From Diploscapter coronatus (lineage: Eukaryota > Nematoda > Chromadorea > Rhabditida > Rhabditidae), in NCBI GenBank assembly GCA_964036155.1, contig OZ038423.1, forward strand, positions 43,043,249 through 43,107,248: DNA of 64,000 bases, written 5' to 3'. This document shows, piece by piece, positions 38,904 through 51,827 of the stretch (positions are counted from its first letter, which is position 1; every line of letters begins with the position of its first letter). Under the pieces are notes generated by a model. The model saw only the letters and a list, made by a program, of their open reading frames with translations, had not been told where the DNA came from and made no database searches. The position numbers were made by a program, and so were the translations under genes.

Positions 38904-40092
38904 GCGCGCCGCCTTCTTCCTCTTCTCCACTTCCTTTCCTCTCTTCTCTCAATTGATTATAATGGATTTTAGGTCGGTTTGAGCTTTCATTGCATTATTG
39001 CTAATTCCTGTTTTTCTTATTTTTTGTGTGTAAAGACCAACTTTATTTATTTGTTTGTTTATCTTTTACAAAATGTTCTTTTTTGTAATAAGTGCTCAAA
39101 TTGGTGAATCCTGTTAATAATTGAAATACCATACAGCTTTTCTCGAGAAAATAAATCTTCAATTAAACAAAAATGGATCTAATTTTGAATTGTGGAAGAG
39201 AACAAAGTCGTGAATCATGCAATGAAATTTACTTGTTTTTCCATAAAACAACGGAAAACCGAGCTGTCTAAGAATGAAACAATTGCATAGAAAATGATAT
39301 TTTCGCCAGACTCATCTTGTTACAGTCGGCAGATTCTGAAAAGTTCATTCGGCTAGCAATTCCAAGTATTGCTTAATTTCGCTTTGAAGATGAAGTTCAA
39401 TTTTGCATTTATTTCTCGGCATTAAGCTATTCGCATAAATTTGAACATTAAATTTCAGACAAGACATATTCTGCGCACCAGACTTGTTGCCAGATCCAAT
39501 TTTAGGAGTTTGAGCGTGATGGTCTTTTATAACTCATAAATGGGTCGAGATCATTCCCGAAAATTGAGATGAGGCCTCATGCATATACCACATGGCTCGT
39601 AGTCTTGAGTAGCAATCTGGGTGGGAATAACATTTTTTACAATCAATTTGTATTCCAGCTAATTTTTTTTACAATTTACGAAATTATTGTCATTTCAAAA
39701 AGTCATACGCACTTCTAACCTGGAGGATAAGGCTAGAAAATATTTATTAACCGGTTTATTAGCGTCAACCATGTGAATTCGATCGAACATATTTGCCTTG
39801 AAATGATGTTGGAAAGAATAGAAAAAATAGAATTCTGTTGAAGAGCTAGAAATGGAATGCTATGGTAGAGATCTGGAAGTGGATGGAATTGGAAATGCCC
39901 CGCCGAATTGATGTAATAGAGTCTCTCGTATTTGATGTTTGATTGATTGATGGAATTGATTGAAATGAATTGAATGCTTGCATATTACAGCCCACAAATT
40001 ATTGATTATGAGATGGAAAGTGATCTAAATAGACAATCGAAGGGATTTAACGAAGTAGCCGTTTTGATGGATGAATTTTAAGAATTTGATGT
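38904..40092. other. icd-2 3' UTR and convergent spacer
   Basis: AT-rich DNA. AATAAA signals are present near 39150, after the icd-2 stop. I see no further coding exon before the end of the amidating-lyase gene. Confidence 0.45.
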
Positions 40093-42985
40093 TTAGAGGA
40101 TCTGTGAATCTGCCAGGGAGATTTGCAGGATCTGATTAGGGTGCATCTGGGAAACGTAGACAACGCCGTCGTCGGAAATCGTCAGTGAATGCGCATTCTC
40201 GACTCCCTAAATCAACTGAATTTGTAATATTCAATCTGGCAACTAGAAGAATGAATGAAAGGAATGAGATTTAAAAAAGAGCATAATTAGAATGAAATGC
40301 CAGCCCGTAAATGCAGTGATGTCGTAAGCAATCTTTTCCCACACTATTTCGCCTACTTCCCTTCACTCTCCTATCCATAACTATAGCGCACGTTCTCACG
40401 ACATCGCGACATTTACAAATTGCCGAATGAAATTTGTTTGAAAGGTTATGAATCGAAATTCTATCCTATCAATGGTCATAAATATGGTTTTGAGATCATG
40501 CACTCATGGATTTCGTCTTACAAGTCACTTACCTTAATGAAGGTGTTAGCTTTTCCGTTGTTCATGTCCATGACGAAGAGCTGTGGCTCTACACTTCCGT
40601 CTTCATTTTCACCTGTCACTCCGACCAGGTAGTGCTCTGCAAAATATGAATTCTTTACGGTTGAATTAGTCATGGGTTCTCTACGAAGTACAGCGTTTGA
40701 CAAAAAGATTTAAAAATAGAAAATTCGAATGCAAAAGCTGTATCTTTAGGCCTTCTGTATCCGCCAGCGAATGTCATACACATCTAAACAATTAGTATTC
40801 GGTTGTATTTGTCAATATTTTGTCTAAACTCCCTATATATTGACAAGTACACCTGTATGACGAATACGGGAAGCGTTCTCTTTGCCTTTTAGATTCTTGA
40901 CTTCGTCTGTTAATAGGCGAAGTTTTCAAATTAAACTTTTTGACCATTTTTAAAAGAAAATCAACTGACTGTTCTCTCTGATAGCGTAGACTCGTCCAAT
41001 CTGTTCAGCACTGGTGATGGGAATGCCTGATGGAATAGTTCTGTGGCCCTCTGCAAGTCCTGCTGAGAAGCATTGGACACGCTCGTTTTCTCTAGAAAAT
41101 CCTCGAATTAGTCAACTCTCTTCTAATTCTCAGATCTACCGGTCAGCAACACAGATCAGATTCATGTCCTCGATGAGAGCCAGTGAGTGAGGAATGGCGA
41201 ACTGACTGTCGGAGTCGATTCCGTCTGCAAATCGCATTTTATTCACTTCCTACTTGATTTCAAGCATCAACGCACCCTGTGCAGCGCCGAAAATGCCGAC
41301 GAGTTTTCCCTGCGGGCTGAACTTCATCACTCTGCTGCTGCAATATCCGTCAGCCACGAAGAAGTGTCCATTCTAAATCAGGAATTTCAAAGTATTTGCT
41401 TGAGAGTGCTTGATCTGAAAGATGTTTGGATATTCCATGCTCTCTACCTTAGCGACAGCCACGTCAGTAGGTTTGCAGAAGTGTTTCTCGTCAGCTCCGG
41501 GCACCAATTTCTCTCCCAACGACATCACGATCTTGTAGTTCGAGTCGAGTTTGTGAACCTGATATTATTATTGGGAAATTTACTTAAAAATGAAGTATAG
41601 TAATCTTCTCTCAGCTACTTCATAAGTATGGCAATTCATGTTTGACGTATCATATTTACTACATCTTGTTACTCATCTGTTGTTTAACCTTTAAGGCCAC
41701 AAATCATCATTGCGCAATTTGCAAACTACCCATTAGCATTGATCTTCATTCGTACCTGATGACTTCCGACATCAGTCACCCACAAATTGCCCTTGTCATC
41801 GATCGTCAGACCGTGAGGCATGTAGAACATATTCTCGCCGTGCTCTTCCAGGACCTACAACTCGAGGTGTAATTACATGAGATTCATTGAAAGTCCGCAC
41901 CATCAGATATATTGAAATAGACAAATCTAAGGAGCTTTCAACTAGATATATAGAATTGTTGGGAAAATACTATGGGGGAAGAGGTCGTGTGAGTTTTTTT
42001 CCTATCGTCCTCCCCAATTCTATCAATAGATGATTGTGAATTATGAAGAAAATCACAAACCTGTCCAGTAGCGGGATCGATGACAGCGATCGTCGAGTTG
42101 GCAATCAGACCGAGCTTCTTGTCCAAGACCTCGTTCTTGTTGAATGAGCTGAAGGTAATTCAATATGACGAGCTTATGCTTTACATCTTCAGCCGCACAA
42201 TGCTCAAAACTTGAAATTTCAAAAACAAAGACCAATGTTTAAAGTTGATAGAGCATTTATCAGATTTGAAGGTAATACTTCAACGACATGTCAAATTTAA
42301 TTGTGCCAGAAAAAATGGCTAACTTCTCATCCCAAACTCGATCACCACGGTGGAAGGCAACGAGTTGTCCCTTAGCGTTCATTGCCAGACCCGAGATTTC
42401 ACCCAGGGGCTTTGAGAGTGACATGATGAAGGCCTGAATAGTTCTTATCAGAAATGTTTGATCTGAAGATGATCTGACTGGATTAGCATCTTGAGTCTCT
42501 CCCTGCTCTTGCCGTTGCTGCTGTTGCAAGAACTCGGCAACCTGTTGCGGGTCGAATTCAGCCTCATCTGCCAGCTCGTTGCTGGCAGGGTTGCCGAGTG
42601 GCTCGAGTCCCTCCGGTGGAACGACTACATTCTCACAGGTGGCTACCTTAATTTAGGTAATGAACTAAATGAAGTGATAGAATATTTGTAAAGCTCATGA
42701 GTTTCTTTATACCCTGTATTTCCCACCAAATTTTCGCCCTCCCCAATTTTTCTCGTTTCTTATTCGTTTCTTCATTTCCGTCAAAATCTCTCACCCAACG
42801 ATGCCAAATATGCAAAGACTATTGCAAAGGGGATGGCTGAAACCTTTGCTAGGTAACTTGAGAATAATCTACGCACACTGCCACTACGCTACAGTCGTTT
42901 ACAGTATTGCGCTCTTTGAAGCTAGAAACGACAAGGGAAGAAAGGCGAGAGTAAGCGTGCACGATAGAGAGACGAGAGAAACCAT
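40093..42985 (-). CDS. pgal-1: Peptidyl-alpha-hydroxyglycine alpha-amidating lyase (PAL)
   Basis: Cleaves peptidyl-alpha-hydroxyglycine to the amidated peptide and glyoxylate, the last step in making amidated neuropeptides, in the secretory pathway. Read on the minus strand, exons give [20 protein letters not shown] / [94 protein letters not shown], and [20 protein letters not shown], ending at TAA 40093-40095. These are the NHL-like beta-propeller blades of PAL with the expected His residues (PHGL, PHSL, AHSL) and the Cys pair. No monooxygenase (PHM) domain is present, so it is the stand-alone lyase as in C. elegans pgal-1. The 5' end is tentative: ATG at 42985 starts a leader ([20 protein letters not shown]) that joins by short phase-matched introns to [13 protein letters not shown] and then the first lyase exon. 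Confidence 0.9.
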
Positions 42986-44484
42986 ATGAAAATGGAGAAG
43001 AGCGGCAATCTTTGGTGGAATAAACTATACTGTAGTTTTAAATGAAAGAGCATGAATCTCGATTTTTCCACTAAAGATAATCTTTCTTGAATCCTCAGGC
43101 TTAATCTGAATTGGCTGATTCCAAGAATGCGATAACGAGGCTGTCGCTACGGGAGTTGCGCATGGAAGAAAGGCGAATGTTGGGGAAGGCAATTAGGACA
43201 ATTGAGGGCCTATTGAAGGCGGTTTTTGATGAAAATCTCAACGAAACCCAACTCTCCAAATCTTGAGGTTTTTGAGAATGAGAAAATCGATCGCCAGATC
43301 GATGATAATGATTGAAAATCATATGGATTACCTCGAAAAGGGTGAGGAATAGCGAAATAAGAGCAGCCGTAGTGTGGGGCTGCATTTGCAGAATGAGGAG
43401 CGCGGGCCTGAGAAGACGAGACGAGGCGAGGGGAGATCGATAAAGGAGAGCTGCAGTTGAAGCTTTGGAGGGACGGCTTGAGAGCTGGGAGAGGCGAGGA
43501 AGGAAAAGAGCTGCACACCCAGGCAGGCAGGCAGATGAAAACGTCATCCAATCGCATTGAACATGAAAACCACTGGATGAAAAGTCTACACACTCAAGTG
43601 CTCTTACCTTCCCTGTAGTTTGATATATACCTCTTATGCATGCTAATGAACATTTGCAGTAGTTAGAACAGGTGAAATGAAAATGATAATCATATTCATA
43701 CTAACTGTCAACCTAATCTAATGGATAAAATCAGCACATACAAAAATGGTCCTGATTTTGAATAGGACAGGGAAGATAAATTTTGACAGAAGATAGATTT
43801 TCATATTGAATATTTAGACACATTTTATTCTGAAATTTTGTCTTCGAATAAATAAATACCATGACAAAACCACTGGTTTTCTTTTCCGAGATGAAGATGA
43901 TCTCGAAACGAAGAGAATAAAGTGATCATAATAAAATTTACGAAATTTAATGAGGCAGCTCTAATGTCTATTTCTGTGAAGATAGAATATTACTCATATA
44001 TAATATATTCTGCACTATCTCATTGATATATCTACATATCCAATTAAGGATATTGATTCCCATTATTACAATATAGAAAATTTTTATTCTAATGATATCT
44101 GATCACAATAAATTTCTAAAAGTATTGGATTGTTCGGAAGATTCGTGTCCACTTGCGATGAGATTTTTCTAATTTTTTCTTTCTTTAGACAAATTGTTAA
44201 AAGTTCAAATATTAACGATAGTGATAGTAGATAATTAGCTAATTATCGAATAGTAATCCGAATCATCATTCCTCATCGTTAATCAGAGACATTCACTGAT
44301 AGTATTTAACAGTCTTGAGTTATTGCGGAAAGAAAAAAGTGGACACAAACTTTTCGACCACCCAATAATTCATCGAATATTATTATAAAAAATGAATAGG
44401 TATAATTTAAAGTATTCACTACATGAATAAACGATACTAAAAGTGAGACTTATTTGACAAGATTGCCTTTCAAATGATAGCAAT
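42986..44484. other. Spacer upstream of the amidating lyase
   Basis: Divided in two. At 43100-43560 the plus strand is purine-rich and partly open in both directions: a helical 53-codon frame at 43105-43266 (+), and a 148-codon frame on the minus strand. The rest is AT-rich with nothing supported. Neither frame can be tied to splice partners. Confidence 0.35.
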
Positions 44485-47400
44485 TCATTCACTATTCTTT
44501 GGAGGAATATAAACCGCATTCCACGAGATGCTGAATCCCCGAAGAGTGTTTGAACCATCGGAATAAAATCGTAACGACACTGAATTTGTAGAGAACGTGT
44601 AGTTTGTTGAAGCAGCCATATTGCCAGACCAGCTGAAATATAACAATATTCTTGATTGATTATTAAAGCGATGAAATAAATTTGTATACGTTGTGTAATA
44701 ATCATCATCGTTCATTGTTGCACCTTGGTAAACATAAAGGTTATCATAAGAATTCTCGATTGCAAAATCATTTATAGTTAAGAATATCTAAATATATGCA
44801 ATTAATTCTTGGAAATTATAATTTTGCATATCATCTACAGTGATGAGTCAAATTTTGGACTTGCATTAAATTCATCAAGTTAGTTTAGTCTTCAACATCT
44901 CATGATCCTACACGAGTATAAATTTGAGTTAACATCATTATATATCTTTTACTATAATTGATTCGTAAGTAAATATATATATATTGATATTCCATCACAA
45001 ATGGTGAAAAATCAGTCTCTTTTCAAAATCAACGTTATTCCGAGTTTCTTTTTTGTATGAGAACTTTGAAAACTCATACGCGAATATCCTTTTTCTCGCG
45101 ATAAAATTTTACAATCTTAAGTTTAAATTAATTGAACCAATGCAAATTATCTACCATATTACCTATAAAGAAGTTCACGGGCTTCTATTATAAGTAATAA
45201 GATCTTTCGTTTGACATGTCAATATTATCAAACTGATATTACAAAACTTGTTTCCTCATCACTGTAAACGTATCTAATTTTAAATATACTCTTATTATCA
45301 TTAGTATTAACATAATATCATTTAGATAAATTTTTTCATAATTATTTATAAGACATTACTGACTAAATAATCATTCGTAGGAGCTCTGATATAATACTCC
45401 ATTAGATCAAAATTGCGATAATTCGTAGGATAATTGGGCGACGTTATCACGCCGGAATAACCAGTTACATTATATGTAGGCACGTTGTATCTATTAAGGG
45501 CGCGTTCAGACTATGCCCGAGCTAGCTCTAGTACAGACATGCATTTCAAGGCCTGAGCCTGAATTTCAGGCCCCAGGCCCGCCCTAAGCCTCTAAAAATT
45601 CTTGAAATAACATGTCTGCTCTAGTAAATGGGAATAGTTTAAGGAAAAGAAAGGTATTTTTCTTTTCTCTCGCTATTTCCATTTACTAGAATTATCTCGA
45701 ACATGGTCTGAACACCCCCTAAGGGGTGAAAAAAATTATATATTAAATTAAAATCCTTATGAAAGTGAATTACTTGGCTATAAGTCGCGAATCTAGCCAT
45801 CTAATTGGATCATTGCGATAAGTAGAAAATATATTAGAAGGCGGAAGAGCTTTCAAATATTGGTCCATTCGAGAACTTGGTATCGAGTTTCGCAACAATA
45901 AAACCGTAAAACCCTAATTAAATAGTAGTTTTAATAAATAAATATAAAATCGGATAGCTATTTGGTAATTAACTTCTATTTATTATGTATAAACATTATT
46001 TCGAAATTTCATTAATCATTCCAAAATAATGGTTTTTAAATAAAAGTTAGAAAATTCTTTCGATTAAAATCTAACCAGGAATGTTGGCAGTGCAAAAAAT
46101 TTATACTGCACTGCAAGGTCAGTCACAAATAGCGCATTGCATTACAATGTTAATTTCTCTGTATATAACCTAGAAACCAACTTGTTAGCAGATACAAATG
46201 CAAAAGTTCACTACTAAAGGTGGTATTTTGGTTGGCGAGAAAGTTGATATTCTTGCAGAAATTGGCATTGGATTTTGAGGAGAGATAGTTCTCTGCGTAA
46301 AAGAGAAGCGAGACGAACAGCGTAATTTTTGAATATCGACTTTACCGCGAATGAATAATAGAATTTTGATCGTGTAATATGCGCGACACAATGTCTACTT
46401 GTAAGGTGGGTATTGAACTGCTTTTTGAGATAAAAATTAACCATCCTTTATAAATTCGACATTAGTAATGCTAATTTCGTTAAATGTATATCATACCTCG
46501 TTGTGTAATCGAGATACACCATTCCATAAATTATTGTACCCATTTACGGTGCTAAAATTTGAATTAATGTTTTTAAGGAAATTTTCTTCTAATTATTTTA
46601 TTAAACCGGGTCAAATCATTATTTTAAATGCATCCAAGATGAATGACATCTTCAACTTTTCATTACAATAATGAAATTTACTTTTAATTCAAATTTGATC
46701 GATATTTGTTTATTTTTGTGCAAAATTACGAGGAAAATACTTTTAAAAAAACTGAAAATATGAAAGAAACGTACTCGCTATATGCATAGATAATTGCCCA
46801 GGGCGGAAAATTTGATCGCGGATCAAATGATGAATATCTGGGATCGTGAAAAAATGAGGTCACGGAACTGAAATTATTCACTTTAATAGGTTTGCAATAT
46901 ATCTTAAAGAATATCTGACGTTTGTAAATCGAATATTCCCCTATATGGCTTTAAAGCGATGTTGAGATAATCTCGGGCCAATAACGTATCATTATATACA
47001 GTGGCATTACTTGGCCAGGGAAAATAATCATATGTCACACCTAAATATGAACATAAAGAAGTTTAGAATTGCCGTTATTTTTCGTATTGATACTGCATTC
47101 AAATATATATTAAAAATGATAAACTACTCTACCTGCAATAACAAATCGAAATCCGTAGCAGAATAAACTACTGATACTTCCAATATATGATGAAGACTGA
47201 AATAGTCATATAAGTTTGCTCATTCAAAAATATCTTGATTTGTAAGAAGTCAAGTAAATTTTATGGATAATTTGTGGAGCAATCAAGAAATTCGATAGCT
47301 CTATAGTAAGATACAATAGTTATATTTTTGAAAACTCAATAGCTTCTCTGATGACTATCGAGTTTTCTTTATCAAACTATCTAATTTTCAGAGTTGTTTT

Positions 47401-47802
47401 TTGTATGATATGCTTATGATTAATTTCTGAATATATTTTAACCTCTCGAAATAATTATAGTCATTTAGTAAGAATCAATTTTTTATTCAATATTTACTAT
47501 GTAAATCATACTATATTTATTGCCGAATCATAAGTTCCTGAACCGTCGATGAAATTAGCAACGAAAACTGGATCAGAATAGCAATCACTATTACCTGGCG
47601 GTACAATATTTTCTAAATATTTGAAATATGAAAATTATTTAAGCTATAGTGAAGATACATAAATTGCTAAACCACATTTATTTGATTAGAATTGTTAGAT
47701 ATTTAATTAATATCCTGCTAGAATTAGTTCATTACCTTTTCCTAAAGAATCTTTGCATTTACAAAATGTAATAGATAAGGCTATTATGAATAAAATCCTC
47801 AT
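44485..47802 (-). CDS. Secreted protein with C-terminal CUB domain
   Basis: ATG at 47802 opens a signal peptide (MRILFIIALSITFCKC). Exons down the minus strand read CYSDPVFVANFIDGSGTYDS (about 47530-47610), SSYIGSISSLFCYGFRFVIAG (47130-47200), VTYDYFPWPSNATVYNDT (46930-47040), YSSFDPRSNFPPWAIIYAYS (46775-46830), TVNGYNNLWNGVSRLHNE (about 46500-46550) and RMDQYLKALPPSNIFSTY (45770-45915). Then comes the CUB domain: GYSGVITSPNYPTNYRNF (45370-45490), YDNLYVYQGATMNDDDYY (44690-44770) and VSLRFYSDGSNTLRGFSISW (44485-44635), ending PPKNSE. The CUB motifs (start SPNYP, end RFYSDGS..GF.I.W) are clear. The N-terminal part is unrecognised and has no HExxH zinc site, so it is not an astacin as read. Introns are AT-rich and long for this window. 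Exon ends other than the stop and the start are approximate. Confidence 0.75.
45497..45722. repeat. Inverted-repeat element in a CUB-gene intron
   Basis: The left end GGGCGCGTTCAGACTATGCC then CGAGCTAGCTCTAGTA is matched by the reverse complement of the right end, GGGGGTGTTCAGACCATGTT then CGAGATAATTCTAGTA. Arms are about 40 bases and the core is GC-rich (AGGCCCCAGGCCCGCC). This is typical of a miniature DNA transposon. Confidence 0.65.
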
Positions 47803-48308
47803 TCGTAACTTGCACAAGTAGATGTTGGAAAAGCAAGAATAATACACAAAACAGTATTTACGAGCTCACTGATAACAGAAAGTTATTAGGCTCATTTATA
47901 GTGAAGATTGGTTATCAGTGCATAACGACACAACTTCCTTTCAACTTTTTATTATCAGAATCTCGAACATACTAAAACGAAGAATGTAATGAAACAGTTT
48001 CTTATCCATTATATTGAAATTCAAAAATGAAAATTTATTGCTTAAAATTTCTTAATTAAAAGTATTAATATGTATAAATCAATTTAAATAAAGGGAAACT
48101 ATGGTTGAAATGTTTAGTTTTTCAATTTAACATATTCATTACTGTAGAATTTATTTAGAATAAATATGATACAAAATGGAAGTAAAATTTTATAATTATA
48201 GTAGGCAGTGAAAATAATTTATGCCTTAACATGATGATTCACCTTTTAAACAGTTCATTTTTACAAATAAATGAAATTTGACTAAATGTTTTCATCAATA
48301 GATAATAT

Positions 48309-48396
48309 CAGGGTTGCTGATGGATCCGACCCGACCCGCATTTTTCGAGTCTAAATCGGGCTCAAGTCCGAAAAATTGGATCCATCAGCAACCCTG
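48309..48396. repeat. 88-bp palindromic element with perfect ends
   Basis: CAGGGTTGCTGATGGATCC at the left and GGATCCATCAGCAACCCTG at the right (with one extra base, TT, before the latter) are reverse complements. The centre has CCGACCCGACCCGC and a partly complementary CGGGCTCAAGTCCG. A foldback or miniature transposon. Confidence 0.75.
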
Positions 48397-48719
48397 GATA
48401 ATATTTAACTAAACTACCATCGAGATTTGGGCAACCGCAGCAGTCAAGTTATTTTCTATGTTATTGTTTAATGAATTTCTATCTGTTAATAATAATGATG
48501 AAGTTGATGAAACGTCATTTCGTGAGAATTCACTTTGAGAATTCATTCTCTTCTAAAGAAGAATATAATATTAATTTCGAATATATTTGTAATAGCCTGA
48601 TATCAGATACACAGAAATAAAGATGACAATTTGGAAGAGCCAAATTAGCATTAAGATTGTCTTATCTAAAATATTAATTGACGAATCAGAATGAGTCTAA
48701 TATTCGTCGTTATCCAGTT

Positions 48720-48890
48720 ACGTCTTATCGCGAGCAGTCGGGCCAGAAGTAGAACTACTCCTAATCCTCAGCGGTGGCGCCATTGGGCGACTGGTCACTC
48801 AAGGCGAGAGATTCTCAACTGAACTGAGTAGTCACTCGTATGAAGCGAGTAGTCTGCGACCAGCGATGGGTCATCAGAACTAAGATCTAC
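48720..48890. other. GC-richer island with internal complementarity
   Basis: An abrupt rise in GC content inside AT-rich spacer. It contains AGTAGAACTACT, CCATTGGGCGACTGGTCACT and the repeated word GAGTAGTC (at GAGTAGTCACTCG and GCGAGTAGTCTG). No open frame crosses it. It could be a decayed repeat or an unannotated RNA. Confidence 0.3.
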
Positions 48891-50453
48891 TGATTATCTA
48901 ATGAGGATAATAAATAATTCATTTCTCAAACTTGTTGTTGATGTTATTGATTCTTATCGTAATACTTAAATTATGAAACTATAATTCAAATGCCAGACTG
49001 TTATAAAGACAGTTTTACAACATTAAATAAAACCATACAAGCGAAAGCTTATCTGTTCGAAAAAAGGAGCGATAAGAGGTTTACGCATTAAAATTCTTTA
49101 CAACCAATGTAAGGCAGATTTGTCATGTTTCGAAATTGAAAAATGAGCGCAGTTGATAACATTTTGCATAATCGGAAAAGATCAAATTTTCGATATATTT
49201 AACAACACAATTATCATTATTTAAAAAATCTGCCTGCATAGTTAAAGAACACAGGTGGTTTGTCAAATTAGGGTCTTGTGGGATTTGAAGTTTGTTAGAA
49301 TTAGTTGACTTCTTCAGATACTCGAATCAAAAAGAAATTTTCATTTTAGTTTAGTCAAGGCTTCCTAAGTAACTTTAAATTACCCTCACAAATGTCCCAG
49401 AATTTTTATCAATACAAATTTAGTTTGTTAAGAACAAACTATGTTGAATAGCCATTTCCCTCATCCTCATTACCAATCCAAACCTTTTCCATGCTAGTCG
49501 TAAGTCTGAGCAATGGTCAAAACATTCGATCACGGATGAATAATGGCGCTCAATATCAAATTCTTCTATTCCTGCTCAACTTGGTGCTGGACTATTCAAT
49601 GCTCAAGATTTGATTGAAATTATCGAGTCTATAATTTATATCGCAAATATTTATATACTACTAATTTCTAAACATTCCCTTTCGTTCAGCATTCTATGTT
49701 CTATTCATTTCTACGGGTCTATTTGTATTTATTTTAATTATTTAAATATTGCGAATTATAGAAATACGGAAGATGCTTCTCGTAGATGCTCTTTGCAGTT
49801 TATTTTTCTTAAAACATCCATTTGAAAATTAGAGTTTTCCATAAAAGTAGCAGCGGAAATTATGCGGAGTGAACAACTACGATTCTCTGAAAGCTTTAAT
49901 GTGGGCCATTCTTGCCACCGACATATGTAGAGATTAACTCTGATAATAGTCTACCATTACTCAATAGGGAGTATGGGCTACCTGAAATATAGGAATGATG
50001 AAATAGATGCCAAACTGTATAAAAACAATTTTCATACATAGAAAAAAATCCCTTCGGGTTGTCATAGAAAGCCATTCTGGGCTTTGCCTTTCGGACTTTA
50101 GCGGTTTCAAAATTTACTGTGCAGTGGAAAGTGTTCAATGGAAAAATGAACATAAAACAATCATTATGTATATTTCGATGAAGGTTCATTCGAATTTATT
50201 CCTCTTCCGGATATTTCTCTTCGAGAACTGTCGGTAGATTCTTTCGGATAATCTGCATTATCCGTTAGTTAATCCACGCTAACTGAGTGATACTCCTTTC
50301 ATTTGATTCTAGGTTCTTTTTACTTGATTAGTAAAGTCCCAATTGAATTCAAAAATGATCAAAACCCTTTGAAAGAAACGGCACTTCTTCACGCCGCACT
50401 GATTGACATGTTTCACCTCTGCCTTTATCTTCGAGAACGGTGCCACAGCTTTC

Positions 50454-50572
50454 GCTTACGGCCATACCACGTTGAACACACGCCATCCCGTCCGATCTGG
50501 CAAGTTAAGCAACGTCGGGCCTGGTTAGTACTTGGATCGGAGACGGCTTGGGAATCCCAGGTGTTGTAAGCT
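50454..50572 (+). rRNA. 5S ribosomal RNA
   Basis: A 119-base copy running from GCTTACGGCC to GTTGTAAGCT, whose two ends pair to form helix I. The interior holds CCCGTCCGATCTGGCAAGTT, AAGCAACGTCGGGCCTGGTT and AGTACTTGGATCGGAGACGG, the nematode 5S box A, intermediate element and box C region that serve as its internal RNA polymerase III promoter. Length equals that of C. elegans 5S. It stands alone here, with no tandem copy in the window and no SL1 RNA gene seen beside it, and it looks intact. Confidence 0.95.
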
Positions 50573-50576
50573 TTTT
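50572..50576 (+). terminator. Pol III terminator of the 5S gene
   Basis: TTTTT directly at the 3' end of the 5S rRNA, the usual stop signal for RNA polymerase III. Confidence 0.8.
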
Positions 50577-51761
50577 GGAGAAACTTCAGTCAAAATATGC
50601 TTGAAGATTTTCTAGTTAGGGAGCGAAAACCCCGTCCACTCTGTGAAGACAGTCAAAGAGCGATTTTCCGTCCTTTTTCAAAAAATTACGAAGCTATTTT
50701 TCTTTTCCCACTATTAGATATGAGCTTAGGGAGCATTTTTGTTTTCGAAACACGAATTGGGTTGATCGATACGTACAGCAAAGTTTTCAAGTCGTTCGTT
50801 TGAGCCTTGCAGACCTCGCTCATCATTTCTTCAAGCTGAACATGAAAGAACAGTCCTTTCTGGTTATTTTGAGCAAAAATCATAAAATTCAGTCAGGACG
50901 TGCCCAAAAATCCTTTTTGCTGAAATAACGCAATACACAAGCTATTTGGCACTTGTTTCATCCAATTTTGCGCTCAAATTGCAAAGTTGGCATGACCTAT
51001 TAACGTGAAAACAAAGAAAAAATACAATAGTTCCGGAATTGTCTAAAACAAATCCGGAATACATCCTTACAAAGTTGTTCTCCCTTTGAAATAACTTTGT
51101 CTCGATTGAATACAAAAACAGAGCACGTTTTTCGCTTGACGAAAATTTGTTCGCAAAAGGGGTTTTCGGATAGTCGTCTTCAGAAATTCATATCCTTGGC
51201 TACACTGATCGACCGTTTTTCATACGGTTTTTTTGCTATTTGCCACTCAGGCATGAGAGATTAAAAAATACTTTTGTGACTGTCTTCAAAACAGAAATCT
51301 CACTCGTGCCCTCTATCTACAGACGTCAGAATTAATCAAATATTGGCACATACGAATATTCGCATGGAATGTGTGACGTATTGAGTCTACCAGACATTTA
51401 CGGAATGTAACAAATATCGAACTGTGCCAAACATGAAGGAATGTTTGTATTCGGAAGTTCGGAATACGTACAAAATATACATTTCCTGAAGACACATTTC
51501 ATCAAGATTCTAAAACCCTTTGGATTGGTGGAAATGACCTATCCTATACGAAGTTTTGACAATTTTAATGGGAAATTTGAATTTTATAACTTGCTCGAAC
51601 TTATGTTGCACTCTATATGTCCCATGCTCCTGTTTTTTTTTGCAAATTAATCATAAATCGACAAATGTAAGCTATACTATTCAGATTTAATAAATCTCAT
51701 ATTCACAATATGTAAAAAAGTTGAAATTTCGCGATATTTAATATCTGGTTATTGTTCAAAA

Positions 51762-51827
51762 ATGAAGTTTCTGATCGTTTTAACTTTATTTGCCCTTGCT
51801 CTGTCTATAGTTGACCACGACATATAG
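51762..51827 (+). pseudogene. Orphan signal-peptide ORF
   Basis: ATG AAG TTT opens MKFLIVLTLFALALSIVDHD, a good secretory leader, but the frame stops two codons later (...HDI, TAG). It looks like the leader exon of a small secreted peptide whose remaining exons are lost or unrecognised. The small gene at 53.1 kb begins in a similar way. Confidence 0.3.

Larger units (their letters stand above)
47803..50453. other. AT-rich spacer with palindrome and structured island
   Basis: 2.6 kb with no coding exon I can support. It holds the palindromic element at 48309-48396 and a GC-richer island at 48720-48890. The frames at 49610-49825 and 49896-50189 are AT-driven. Confidence 0.45.

Noticed and set aside
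43101..43547. 148-codon minus-strand frame
   Set aside because: Ser/Leu/Phe-rich as the complement of a purine-rich tract; the plus strand is also open. No domain or splice sites support it.
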